Shown: one piece after another, positions 44,010 through 52,596 of the stretch | Layout: each line of letters begins with the position of its first letter | Numbering within the stretch: the stretch's first letter is position 1 | Assembly: GCF_024385465.1 (NCBI RefSeq) | Contig: NZ_JANFLS010000001.1 | Coordinates: 310,001 to 374,000, forward strand | Length of the DNA: 64,000 nt | Source of the DNA: Arthrobacter sp. zg-Y844 | Lineage (GTDB): Bacteria > Actinomycetota > Actinomycetes > Actinomycetales > Micrococcaceae | Direction of reading: 5' to 3' | Program-made: the position numbers and the translations under genes | The notes under the pieces: generated by a model | What the model was told of the DNA's origin: nothing | What the model saw: only the letters and a program-made list of their open reading frames with translations | The model's database searches: none

Positions 44010-44753
44010 ATGCCTTTTCGCCGCCGCTCTGCCAAGGCGTCCCCCGGCGCTGCCGCCTACCCGGGACAGCCGTCCGTTTCCGGCGGTCCCCTCTCAGGGA
44101 TGCGCCGCTTTATTGTCCGCCACCGCCGCCTCCTTGCTGCCCTGGCCTGCTGCGCCGCCGCGGGGTCTGCGGTCGAAGCGCTGGTACCGGCGGCTGCGGA
44201 ACGGACCGTGATTGTGCGCGCGGCCCGGGATTTGCCTGCCGGTACGGTGCTGGACTCCGGGACACTGGAAACTGTCCGCCTACCGGCTGAAGCCGTCCCA
44301 CCGGGCGCCCACGAACAGCCGGACGCGCTGGTGGGCAGGCGCCTCGCCACGCCGCTGTTGCGCGGCAGCCCGGTCACGGACATTTCCCTGGCCGGTGCCG
44401 GACTTTTGGCCGGTGCCCCGCCCGGTTCCGTGGCCGTGCCGCTGCGCCCGGCTGACCCGTCCGTCCTCGATCTGCTGGGTCCCGGACAACTCGTCAACGT
44501 TGTAGCGGGTGGCGAAGCCGCGTGGGCGGGGGCCGAGCCGGGGCACTATGCGGAGGACGGCAGCAGCGCGGTGGTGCTGGCAGCCTCGGTGCCGGTGCTG
44601 TGGGTGTCCGGCGGCGAGCCCGCGGGCGGCGGCTGGCCAGGCAACGGCGGCGGCGAGGGCCTGGTGGTGGTGGCCGCGGACCGGGAGAACGCTGCCCGGC
44701 TCACAGCCGCTTCGGGGAACGAAGGGATCTATCTTGTCCTGACGGGCGGCTAG
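44010..44753 (+). CDS. SAF-domain protein (CpaB/RcpC-like)
   Basis: 247 aa. A basic N-terminus is followed by a short TM (HRRLLAALACCAAAGSAVEAL, about 38-58) and a SAF domain with VIVRAARDLPAGTVLDSGTLE (about 68-88). The C-terminal part resembles RcpC. Such proteins stabilise Flp/Tad pili or act as envelope assembly factors, but no pilus gene is in this window. The ATG is 6 nt behind TAGCGT and probably leaderless. Confidence 0.75.
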   Translation: MPFRRRSAKASPGAAAYPGQPSVSGGPLSGMRRFIVRHRRLLAALACCAAAGSAVEALVPAAAERTVIVRAARDLPAGTVLDSGTLETVRLPAEAVPPGAHEQPDALVGRRLATPLLRGSPVTDISLAGAGLLAGAPPGSVAVPLRPADPSVLDLLGPGQLVNVVAGGEAAWAGAEPGHYAEDGSSAVVLAASVPVLWVSGGEPAGGGWPGNGGGEGLVVVAADRENAARLTAASGNEGIYLVLTGG

Positions 44754-44776
44754 CCGCGGCCGGGCGGGCCGGCCGC

Positions 44777-45061
44777 TTACCCCCAGTGCGGAGGCCGCTG
44801 CTCCCGGAGCCAGGATTCGCTGTCTTCCGTGCTGTCGCCCCAGGCCCGGGGATCATCTTCCTTGGCGACGACGGGCAGCAGCCCGGCCGGCCCGCCGGGC
44901 CCGGGCGAAACCGCCCGGCGGTTTCCGCGCCTGCGGGTTCCGCTGCTGCCGCTGGTGCTGCCATCCGTGGACTGGCGTTCGCCCGCTGCTGCCGTTGTGC
45001 CGGTCCCCGAGGCCGCGGCGGTTTCCTCCGCCGCGGCCTTCCCTGTGGGTTCCTTAGTCAT
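44777..45061 (-). CDS. small acidic protein with C-terminal PPHW motif
   Basis: 94 aa, low complexity (Thr/Ala/Gly/Ser) in the first half, ending DDPRAWGDSTEDSESWLREQ then RPPHWG. Short actinobacterial proteins with this D-rich GD...PPHW tail are common and uncharacterised. It starts 3 nt after the helicase stop with GGAG upstream, so it is probably co-translated with the helicase gene. Function unknown. Confidence 0.65.
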   Translation of the reverse strand: MTKEPTGKAAAEETAAASGTGTTAAAGERQSTDGSTSGSSGTRRRGNRRAVSPGPGGPAGLLPVVAKEDDPRAWGDSTEDSESWLREQRPPHWG

Positions 45062-45064
45062 CGC

Positions 45065-48000
45065 TCATTCTCCTGCTGCGTTGTCCGGGACGGATCCCGA
45101 CCTCCGTTCACGCATCCGGCTGCTTCCGTGCGGAGTCACCGTGACCTGGGCTGCCGGGCGGGCAGCCTCATCCGTGCCTGCCTCGGGAGTAACCGTGCTG
45201 CGGGGCACGGGCTGCTGCCCGACCGGAGGATCCGGCAGCTCGAGGTAGCGGCTCACCAGGTCGGCGCAGGCGGACGGGTCGCTGAAGACCTCAATGGTCC
45301 ACAGCGGCATGTACCGCCAGCCGCGCCGTTCAAGCAGCTGCGGCCGGAGCCGGCTGCGTTCGCGCACGGACATCGCCCGGTAGCGTTCGGTGCCGTCGGA
45401 CTCGATGGCCAGCGGCGCCGGCGTACCGGTCGGACCGGCCGAATGGGGAGCCGCTGCGACAATGTCGATGGCGCCGTCGTAGTGGTCCCAGACCTTCGCG
45501 CCGCGTTCCCGCAGGCGGCCGACCAGATCCGCGACCAGCGGATCCTCCTCCATGATGCCTCCGGCAGCAGGGATTTCCTCCCTGGCGGTTTCCGGATCGA
45601 GCTCCCGCTTGATGAGTTCGTAGAAGTCCAGGGCGCCGTAGCCCAGCCGCGTGCGGTCCAGGTCTGCCGGCTGGAAGCAGGTCAGCACATGCTGCTTGTA
45701 ACGGGCCCGGGTCATGGCCGTGACGAATTTCTTGCGTCCGTCAGGTGCCGACAACGGGCCGAAGTTGTGCAGGGCACGCCCGTGCGGGGTACGCCCGAAG
45801 CCGAGGGAGAAGATCACGCAGTCCCGGACCATGCCCACGGCGCGGTCCACCGGCACGACCCGGAAGGACTCGGACTTCGCCGTGAAGAAGTCCGCGGCCC
45901 AGGGGAAGTTGGCCATCTGGACACGGATTGCCTCGGCCACCCGCACGGCGTGGCGCGGGCTGGCGGTGATGACGCCGAGGGACTGGTGCGGGCGGCGGCG
46001 GATGTGTTCGAAGACCAGGTCAACTACGCGGTTGACCTCGGCCGCGACACTCTCCACGCCCTCATGGTCAGCGCTGGGCATGCCGGTGCCGTCCGGCAGG
46101 TATTCCACGGAGAGTGCGCGGTGGCCGGTGGTGACCTCGTCTGCACTCGGGACCATGGAAAGGCGTCCGCCGTAGAAGGACTCGCTGAGCTGGCGCAGCA
46201 GTGCCTTGTCGGTGCCGCGGTAAACGGTGGAGAGGCAGCGCGTGGGCAGGACGCGTTCCAGCGCTTCGAAGGCGCTGAGCAGCTCAACGTGCTGCGGTGC
46301 TGTTCCGGCCGGCTCAACACCGATCGTGAAGGGCCGCGGCCCGCCCAGGCAGCTGTCACCGAAGGCGATAACCTGCGAAGCGCGTGCCAGTGCCGGGACG
46401 GCAGACTGCAGGCTGGTGGACTCGGCATCAAGGAGGACCACGGTGTCGAAGCGGCGGTGTTCGGGCAGTACCATCGGCAGCACCAGGGGGCTGGCAGCCC
46501 ACACCGGCAGCAGCGAGGACACGAGTTCCTCGGACTGCAGGCCCAGGCTGTCCAGGGACAGCTCGCCGTCCTTGAGCAGCTCGCGCAGGTCTTCGGCAGC
46601 ACCCTTCGCGGCCTGGACGCCCGAGCGCCAGCGCGACGCAAGGCTCCAGCGCAGCCGGGCTGCGCCCGAGGCAATGTGGGCGTTGTCCGCCAGCCGGTAC
46701 TCCGCTTCCAGGCGGCGCAGGCTGTTGCCGTCGGACATGGCAAGGTAATCGTCGCCGCTGATCATGGCTTCGAGGGCGGACTGCCACCATGCCAGTTCCA
46801 GCTCGTAACCCACGTGGCGGGGCTGGACTTCGCGTGCGCTCAGGTCATCCAGCAGTTCGCCCAGGCCCTGGGCTCGCATCTCGTCGAGCAGCAGGGTCCG
46901 TTCGGGCAGCGTTTCCAGGGTTTCCCGGTCCCCCGCGAGCTGGCTGAGCTGCTTCTCAAGTTCATCGAGCGGCAGGGATGCCAGGTCAGGATGGAGCGGC
47001 GTCTCGGCCAGGATGCCGGTCAGGGTATCCAGCTGGCGCTTGACCAGCAGGTAGGAACGGTTGATCTCGGCCAGGCCGGTGGGCACCGAGGGGTGGCGCT
47101 GGGTGGTGGCGTAGCGGGTCCAGACGGCACGCTGCTGCTGGACTTCTGCCAGGGAGGCGTGCAGGTCGGAAATATGCACACCGGGCCGGACGTATTCCTT
47201 GGCCACGCGCCGCAGGCGGGAGCGGGTCATGGAGCTCATATCGATGCCGCGTTCCCGCCGCCAGGACGAAGACGCGGTTGCCGAGATCAGGTCCGTCACC
47301 GGGCGGTCGAAAATGTCCGGGGTGAACTTGTCCAGGCTTTCGCGCACGGCAACCAGCAGTTCCAGCTGTTCGCCCCACTGGGCAAATGTTTCGCCGAGGC
47401 GGATTTCCGAATGCTCGGCCACGTCCTGGACCTTGGCGCGCAGCGCCGGCAGGTCCGCCGCAAGGGTCTGGGTCAGCGCGTACGCTTCTTCCGTTTCCTT
47501 GCGGTTGAGCAGCTTGGCTCCGTACCACGGGCTGGTGGTAGCTGCCCGGCTGAAGCTGCCGAGTTCGGCGGCCCGGCGCAGGCGGCCGGAGAGTTCGGTG
47601 CGGTCGGTGATGCTGTCCAGGACGCTCCGCTTGAGCCGGACGGTGGTGGCCGGCGCCGGGTTCATGGAGGTCAGCTCGGCCAGGGACTGCATGGCCTGGT
47701 AGGGCGAGCATCCCCAGCGGCGGCGGACGTTGTGCAGCGACTTCACGTGGTCGCGGAGCTGGTGGCGGTTTTCGAGCAGGACCTTGTGCAGGCTGTCCAG
47801 TTCCGGGGCCTGCGCCTTTTCGTTGCGCACGATGGCCCGGACCAGCTGGTCCTTCAACTGCTGCTGGGTGAGGCCGGCGTTGGCCTGCAGGACCAGGGAG
47901 CCAAGCTGCATCGCGTCCAGCTCGGAGACGAACTGGTTCAGGGTGCTGCGCCGTTCCGCCACTACCAGGACGGATTTGCCGGCATTGGCCAGCGCCGCCA

Positions 48001-48910
48001 CGGCGTTCAGCGCGGTCTGGGTCTGGCCCGTACCGGCCGGCGCGGAGACTACCAGCGACTGGCCTGCGTTGATCAGGTCCAGGACTTCCTGCTGCTGGCG
48101 GTCGGCGTCGAGGATGAGCAGCTCATCCGCGGGATCCCGCTCGTCCAGGGCCGGCAGGTCCAGCGGTTCGGGGATGGCCGGACCGGTGGAGCCGTCCCGG
48201 GCGGCGTCGATCAGTGCGCGGAGGATCGGATGGGCCGGGTCCAGCGCCGGATCCTCGCTGAGGTCGGACAGGTCGGCGAAGGTGGAAACCAGCAGGCGGT
48301 GTTCAATGTTGATTCCGCGGACGCTGCCGGTGACGGCGCGGAGCTTTTCCAGCACGGGGTGGGGATCAAAGCGGGCGGTGCCGTAGGCGAGGCGGGTGAG
48401 CGCGTCGACGTCGATGTCCAGGCCCTGCTCATGCTGCAGGTGGCGGACCAGGGCGGGGTTCAGCGCCGCCTTTTCGGTCAGCTGCAGCTCATAGTCATCC
48501 TGTGAGGCGTGGACCGTCAGCGCCACGGGCGTGAGCAGCACGGGGGCCGTCAGTGACTCGGGACGCAGTGCTTCATCCGAGGCATAGCGCCAGGACGCGG
48601 TTCCCGCAGCCATGTAGCCGACGTCGATGCCGCGGTCGGTGCCCAGCTCGTAGATCTTCGCGCGCAGCAGGCGGCCGGCCTTCATGGCGGCACCGTACTG
48701 GTCCGGGTCCCGCAGCAGGGTCGACAGGCGGGTACGCCGGCCGGCGAGCAACTGGGCCAGGCCGGAGGGATGCGCGTGCGTCAGGTCGATGCTGTTGGCG
48801 GCGGACGGCGTGAAATGGAGCAGTGTGTCCGTTCCGGCGTGCTGTCCCAATTGTCCCAGCCACGGCAGCAGGAAGTCCGAGGGATTCTCCCCGGTATTCT
48901 GCTCAGACAC
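45065..48910 (-). CDS. large DUF4011-type helicase/nuclease with degenerate Walker A
   Basis: 1281 aa from GTG at 48910 (AGAGGG upstream). An N-terminal DUF4011-like domain spans ~1-250. The P-loop position (~290-297) reads APAGTGQT with Gln296 in place of the essential Lys, and Walker B-like VVLLDAEST lacks the Glu. The SF1 motif VI-like VTAMTRARYKQH is kept. The C-terminal ~110 residues (AIDIVAAAPH, LAIESDGTERY, then VRERSRLRPQLLERRGW) look like a VSR/PD-(D/E)XK nuclease. The long frame on the other strand is only a shadow. It lies downstream of guaA. Confidence 0.82.
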   Translation of the reverse strand: MSEQNTGENPSDFLLPWLGQLGQHAGTDTLLHFTPSAANSIDLTHAHPSGLAQLLAGRRTRLSTLLRDPDQYGAAMKAGRLLRAKIYELGTDRGIDVGYMAAGTASWRYASDEALRPESLTAPVLLTPVALTVHASQDDYELQLTEKAALNPALVRHLQHEQGLDIDVDALTRLAYGTARFDPHPVLEKLRAVTGSVRGINIEHRLLVSTFADLSDLSEDPALDPAHPILRALIDAARDGSTGPAIPEPLDLPALDERDPADELLILDADRQQQEVLDLINAGQSLVVSAPAGTGQTQTALNAVAALANAGKSVLVVAERRSTLNQFVSELDAMQLGSLVLQANAGLTQQQLKDQLVRAIVRNEKAQAPELDSLHKVLLENRHQLRDHVKSLHNVRRRWGCSPYQAMQSLAELTSMNPAPATTVRLKRSVLDSITDRTELSGRLRRAAELGSFSRAATTSPWYGAKLLNRKETEEAYALTQTLAADLPALRAKVQDVAEHSEIRLGETFAQWGEQLELLVAVRESLDKFTPDIFDRPVTDLISATASSSWRRERGIDMSSMTRSRLRRVAKEYVRPGVHISDLHASLAEVQQQRAVWTRYATTQRHPSVPTGLAEINRSYLLVKRQLDTLTGILAETPLHPDLASLPLDELEKQLSQLAGDRETLETLPERTLLLDEMRAQGLGELLDDLSAREVQPRHVGYELELAWWQSALEAMISGDDYLAMSDGNSLRRLEAEYRLADNAHIASGAARLRWSLASRWRSGVQAAKGAAEDLRELLKDGELSLDSLGLQSEELVSSLLPVWAASPLVLPMVLPEHRRFDTVVLLDAESTSLQSAVPALARASQVIAFGDSCLGGPRPFTIGVEPAGTAPQHVELLSAFEALERVLPTRCLSTVYRGTDKALLRQLSESFYGGRLSMVPSADEVTTGHRALSVEYLPDGTGMPSADHEGVESVAAEVNRVVDLVFEHIRRRPHQSLGVITASPRHAVRVAEAIRVQMANFPWAADFFTAKSESFRVVPVDRAVGMVRDCVIFSLGFGRTPHGRALHNFGPLSAPDGRKKFVTAMTRARYKQHVLTCFQPADLDRTRLGYGALDFYELIKRELDPETAREEIPAAGGIMEEDPLVADLVGRLRERGAKVWDHYDGAIDIVAAAPHSAGPTGTPAPLAIESDGTERYRAMSVRERSRLRPQLLERRGWRYMPLWTIEVFSDPSACADLVSRYLELPDPPVGQQPVPRSTVTPEAGTDEAARPAAQVTVTPHGSSRMRERRSGSVPDNAAGE

Positions 48911-49016
48911 TAGTGCCCTCTTTTCTGCACTTCCGCGCGTTCTCGACCAAATTGGCATACCTTCAAAACTATCGCGTCGGGGCGGGTTTCCCGAACATAG
49001 CAACGCGGGGGACAAA

Positions 49017-49047
49017 ACCGAGGACGGCCGAAACGGCCGTCCTCGGT
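49017..49047 (-). terminator. terminator of guaA
   Basis: A 14-bp perfect stem ACCGAGGACGGCCG/CGGCCGTCCTCGGT and 3-nt loop are followed on the minus strand by TTTTGT, right after the guaA stop. Confidence 0.9.
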
Positions 49048-49057
49048 CCCCTTTACG

Positions 49058-50647
49058 CTATTCCCACTCGATTGTTCCCGGCGGCTTGCTGGTTACATCC
49101 AGCACCACGCGGTTGATTCCGTCCACTTCGTTGGTGATGCGGTTGGAAATGCGGGCCAGCAGATCGTACGGTAGCCGCGACCAATCAGCGGTCATCGCGT
49201 CTTCGCTGGAGACCGGACGAAGCACGATGGGGTGCCCGTAGGTACGGCCGTCGCCCTGGACGCCGACACTGCGGACATCAGCCAGGAGCACTACCGGCAT
49301 CTGCCACACTTCGTCGTCGAGGCCTGCGCTGGTCAGTTCGGCGCGGGCGATGGCGTCTGCCCGGCGCAGCAGTTCCAGCCGCTCGTGCGTGACCTCGCCG
49401 ACAATCCGGATGCCCAGCCCGGGGCCCGGGAAGGGCTGGCGGCCCACGATCTCGGCCGGCAGGCCGAGTTCGGCGCCGACCGCACGGACCTCGTCCTTGA
49501 AGAGCGCCCGCAGGGGTTCCACCAGTTCGAACTTCATGTCCTCCGGCAGGCCGCCCACGTTGTGGTGGCTCTTGATGTTGGCTGCGCCTTCACCGCCGCC
49601 GGACTCGACAACGTCCGGGTACAGGGTGCCCTGCACCAGGAAGCGGATCGGCTCGCCCTCTGCTTCGGCCTGGGCCATGATGGCCCGCTCGGCTTCTTCG
49701 AAGGCGCGGATGAATTCGCGGCCGATGATCTTGCGCTTGGTCTCGGGATCGGAGACCCCGGCCAGGGCGCTCAGGAAGCGTTCCTGCTCGTTGGCGACGT
49801 AGAGGTTAACGCCGGTGGCTGCCACGAAATCGCGTTCCACCTGCTCTGCTTCGCCTTCGCGGAGCAGCCCGTGGTCCACGAAGACACAGGTCAGCTGGTC
49901 CCCGACGGCGCGCTGCACCAGGGCGGCGGCTACGGCGGAGTCGACGCCGCCGGACAGGCCGCAGATAACCCGCGAGTTGCCTACCTGTGCGCGGATGCGT
50001 GCAACCTGCTCTTCGACGATGTTGCCGGTGGTCCAGCTGCGTTCGAGCTTGGCGCCCTTGAAGAGGAAGTTTTCCAGGACGGCCTGGCCGTGCGCGGAGT
50101 GCTTGACCTCGGGGTGCCACTGCACGCCGTAAAGGCCTTTTGCCTCGTTGGCGAAGGCAGCGACGGGTGCGCCGGCGGTGCTGGCCAGGACGTCGAAGCC
50201 CTCGGGGGCTTCCTGCACGCTGTCGCCGTGGCTCATCCAGGTGTTCTGCTCGTCCGGGGTGCCTTCCAGGATGGACCGGGCGCCGCCGATGACGCGTGCG
50301 TCGGTGGAACCGTACTCCCGCAGTCCCGTCTTGGCGACCTTGCCGCCCATGGCGGCAGCCATTGCCTGGAAGCCGTAGCAGATGCCGAAGACCGGAACAC
50401 CGGATTCGAACAGGTCTGCGTCAACCTTGGGGGCGCCTTCGGCGTACACGCTGGAGGGGCCGCCGGAGAGAATAATGGCAGCTGGGTTCTTCGCGAGCAG
50501 CTGCTCGGTGCTGTAGGTGTGGGGAACCACCTCGGAGTAGACATCTGCTTCGCGCACCCGGCGGGCAATCAACTGGGCGTACTGCGCTCCGTAGTCCACT
50601 ACAAGGACGGGCCGCTCTTCAATGGGATCTGTCGCGGGATTAGTCAC
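49058..50647 (-). CDS. guaA: GMP synthase (glutamine-hydrolysing)
   Basis: 529 aa. The class I glutamine amidotransferase domain has the nucleophile Cys90 in FGICYGFQ and a catalytic His in [12 protein letters not shown]. The ATP-pyrophosphatase domain has [13 protein letters not shown]. The C-terminal dimerisation domain ends with [12 protein letters not shown]. It converts XMP to GMP and works directly after GuaB, which is encoded about 5 kb upstream on the same strand. Confidence 0.96.
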   Translation of the reverse strand: MTNPATDPIEERPVLVVDYGAQYAQLIARRVREADVYSEVVPHTYSTEQLLAKNPAAIILSGGPSSVYAEGAPKVDADLFESGVPVFGICYGFQAMAAAMGGKVAKTGLREYGSTDARVIGGARSILEGTPDEQNTWMSHGDSVQEAPEGFDVLASTAGAPVAAFANEAKGLYGVQWHPEVKHSAHGQAVLENFLFKGAKLERSWTTGNIVEEQVARIRAQVGNSRVICGLSGGVDSAVAAALVQRAVGDQLTCVFVDHGLLREGEAEQVERDFVAATGVNLYVANEQERFLSALAGVSDPETKRKIIGREFIRAFEEAERAIMAQAEAEGEPIRFLVQGTLYPDVVESGGGEGAANIKSHHNVGGLPEDMKFELVEPLRALFKDEVRAVGAELGLPAEIVGRQPFPGPGLGIRIVGEVTHERLELLRRADAIARAELTSAGLDDEVWQMPVVLLADVRSVGVQGDGRTYGHPIVLRPVSSEDAMTADWSRLPYDLLARISNRITNEVDGINRVVLDVTSKPPGTIEWE

Positions 50648-50730
50648 GTTTCAAGGATAGTCGGCCCGCCCCCGGCCATGCACACCGGGCCGGTTCCGCG
50701 GGACGCGGGCGGCCGGCGGAACCCTCTCCC

Positions 50731-51147
50731 CTAGTAGCGCTTGGCCGCTTCAGGGTGCGCTTCGAGCTCCGCCAGGACCTGTTTGTGGATCCGTCCTTCG
50801 ACCACAAAGGAGAGGAACGGCACAACGCCGCCGAGCGCAATCAGGATGAACTTGGAGAACGGCCAGCGCATCAGCTGCCAGAGCCGGAAGTCGGACAGCA
50901 GGTACACCACGTACATCCAGCCGTGCAGGATGAGCACGCCGATGGAGAGGTTGACGCTGCCGACGATGATCTCCGTGTCAAAGCCGTACTTGGCGATCAT
51001 CTCCACGACGAGGGCGAGCAGCAGCACGCCGGTCACGTAGGAAAAGACCTTGTAGAACTTCAGGGCTGAACGAATCTGGGCGTGGGTACCGCCGAACCGG
51101 CGCTTCTTTTTCCTCGGTGCCTTGGCGGTGCTTGCGGATTCGTTCAC
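50731..51147 (-). CDS. DUF3817 membrane protein
   Basis: 138 aa. The basic N-terminus KAPRKKKRRFGG is followed by LKFYKVFSYVTGVLLLALVVEMI, a second TM with LHGWMYVVYLLSDFRLW, and a third near VVPFLSFVVEGR, the DUF3817 layout. The ATG overlaps the SURF1 stop (ATGA), so it is coupled to a gene of respiratory assembly. Function unknown, but association with terminal oxidase biogenesis is plausible. Confidence 0.85.
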   Translation of the reverse strand: MNESASTAKAPRKKKRRFGGTHAQIRSALKFYKVFSYVTGVLLLALVVEMIAKYGFDTEIIVGSVNLSIGVLILHGWMYVVYLLSDFRLWQLMRWPFSKFILIALGGVVPFLSFVVEGRIHKQVLAELEAHPEAAKRY

Positions 51148-51962
51148 TTGGTTACCTCACTGCTGGGATGATCGTGGTCGGGTTCGGTTGCGTCGGTGTA
51201 GTCGTCGTCGTACTCGTCCTCATATTCGTCGTCCTCAAGGCTGCGGTTGTGCTCGTCGGCGACCAGGCGCCACCACAGGAAGACGGAGAAGCCGGCGAAG
51301 ACGATCCATTCCAGGGCGTAGAAGATGTTGAGCCAGTTGACCGGGGTTTCCTCGGGCTGGGCACCCACCTCCACGGTTTCCATGCCACCGTTGTCCACGG
51401 GCTCGCCGTCGACGGTGATTTCCGAAGCCGTGACGAACGCCGAGTAGGCGGGGGCGTCCCAGAGGTTGATCAGTTCGGCAGTGGAGAGGGCGGTAACCCG
51501 TCCGTCCTCGGGCGTCGCGGGCAGCGGGGCCTCGGAAGGCAGCAGGCGCCCGACGACGGCGGCCTGACCGGCCGGGGCCTTCGTGACGTCTTCCGGGTCG
51601 GAGACCCAGCCGCGGACCACCGGGATGAATTCGCCCGAGGGTGCGCCGTCGACGTTGAAGGCGGTGACCGCCCAGTAGCCCATCTCGCCGTCCTGGAGCC
51701 GCTCCTGAACGAGGACGGACCGATCCGGGTCAAAGGACCCGGTGAGGGAAACCATCTGGTCCGCTTCGGTTTCATACATCGGCTTACCCGGGGTGAAAGC
51801 CTCGGTCAGCGGCCGGACGTCTTCGGTGGCGCGGGGCTCGCCGGTCTCCTCCGATTCGGCACTGGAAAACTGCCATTGGCTCAACAGCACGAAGACCGTC
51901 GAGATGACGAGGGCAAAGAGCAGGCCGGCGATCCAGCGCGGCTGCAGGGCAGTTTTGAGCAC
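51144..51962 (-). CDS. SURF1 family cytochrome oxidase assembly protein
   Basis: 272 aa. TM1 is near 11-28 (IAGLLFALVISTVFVLLSQWQF), then come extracytoplasmic beta segments including VSDPEDVTKAPAGQAAVVGRLLPSE, and TM2 (LNIFYALEWIVFAGFSVFLWW) near the C-terminus. A Asp/Glu-rich tail follows. It belongs to the SURF1 superfamily that helps insert haem into cytochrome oxidase. It overlaps the DUF3817 gene. Confidence 0.85.
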   Translation of the reverse strand: MLKTALQPRWIAGLLFALVISTVFVLLSQWQFSSAESEETGEPRATEDVRPLTEAFTPGKPMYETEADQMVSLTGSFDPDRSVLVQERLQDGEMGYWAVTAFNVDGAPSGEFIPVVRGWVSDPEDVTKAPAGQAAVVGRLLPSEAPLPATPEDGRVTALSTAELINLWDAPAYSAFVTASEITVDGEPVDNGGMETVEVGAQPEETPVNWLNIFYALEWIVFAGFSVFLWWRLVADEHNRSLEDDEYEDEYDDDYTDATEPDHDHPSSEVTK

Positions 51963-52017
51963 TCGTTAACGGTACTTCGTCAAGCTGTAGAAAACCCAAT
52001 GCCGGTGTGCGGCCGCT

Positions 52018-52560
52018 TCAGTGGTCGAAAAAGACCAGGGACGAATTGATCAGCTCGGCAATCACCTCTGCGTCATTGGCCCGGCGCAGGGAATCCCGGA
52101 AGGACGGGCGGAACAGGGACCGGGCCAGGGTGGCAAGGACTTCCAGGTGCTGGGAGAAGGAAGCCGCCGGCGTGGCAATGAGCAGGATCACGGTCGCCGG
52201 TCCGTCTGCTGCTCCGAAATCCACGCTGTGCCCGTAGCGGGTGATGCCCACTGCGATGGAGGTTTTGTGCACGAATTCGCTGCGGGCATGCGGGAGTCCG
52301 ATTCCGCCCGGCAGGCCGGTGGCCATTTGGTGTTCCCTGGCGCTGACCTGTTCGAGGAACCCCTCCAAGTTGCTGATCCGGCCGGCACGGTACAACCGCT
52401 CGGCCAACTGGGCGGCGGCGTCGTACCGGTCTGCCGCCTCCATGCCGAGGATCACCGTCCCGGGTTCGGTCAGCACCGCCCCGGCTTCGTTCAGGGTGAG
52501 TTCTTCGTTCCGGGACGGTTCCGAGGGGTGTTCAGCGTTCGGGGACGGGTGTTCGTTCAA
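52018..52560 (-). CDS. PTS EIIA component (fructose/PtsN type)
   Basis: 180 aa. The EIIA type-2 domain carries the phosphorylated His in GIGLPHARSEF near residue 90, and FSQHLEVLATLARSLF at the end. The start at 52560 is TTG with no clear SD; the region ahead also reads a 7-codon frame MEMQKAP-stop that overlaps it as TTGA. The EIIB/EIIC partners are not in the window, so it could be a stand-alone regulator. Confidence 0.8.
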   Translation of the reverse strand: MNEHPSPNAEHPSEPSRNEELTLNEAGAVLTEPGTVILGMEAADRYDAAAQLAERLYRAGRISNLEGFLEQVSAREHQMATGLPGGIGLPHARSEFVHKTSIAVGITRYGHSVDFGAADGPATVILLIATPAASFSQHLEVLATLARSLFRPSFRDSLRRANDAEVIAELINSSLVFFDH

Positions 52561-52596
52561 GGGGCTTTCTGCATTTCCATTAGTCCGTGTGCCGCA

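Noticed and set aside
44522-48505. A 1327-codon open frame on the plus strand opposite the helicase gene
   Set aside because: It has no domain, SD or plausible composition and is explained by GC-rich third positions of the minus-strand gene.
52561-52584. A leader peptide MEMQKAP overlapping the EIIA start
   Set aside because: It has no SD, is very short and contains no regulatory codons; it is probably chance.
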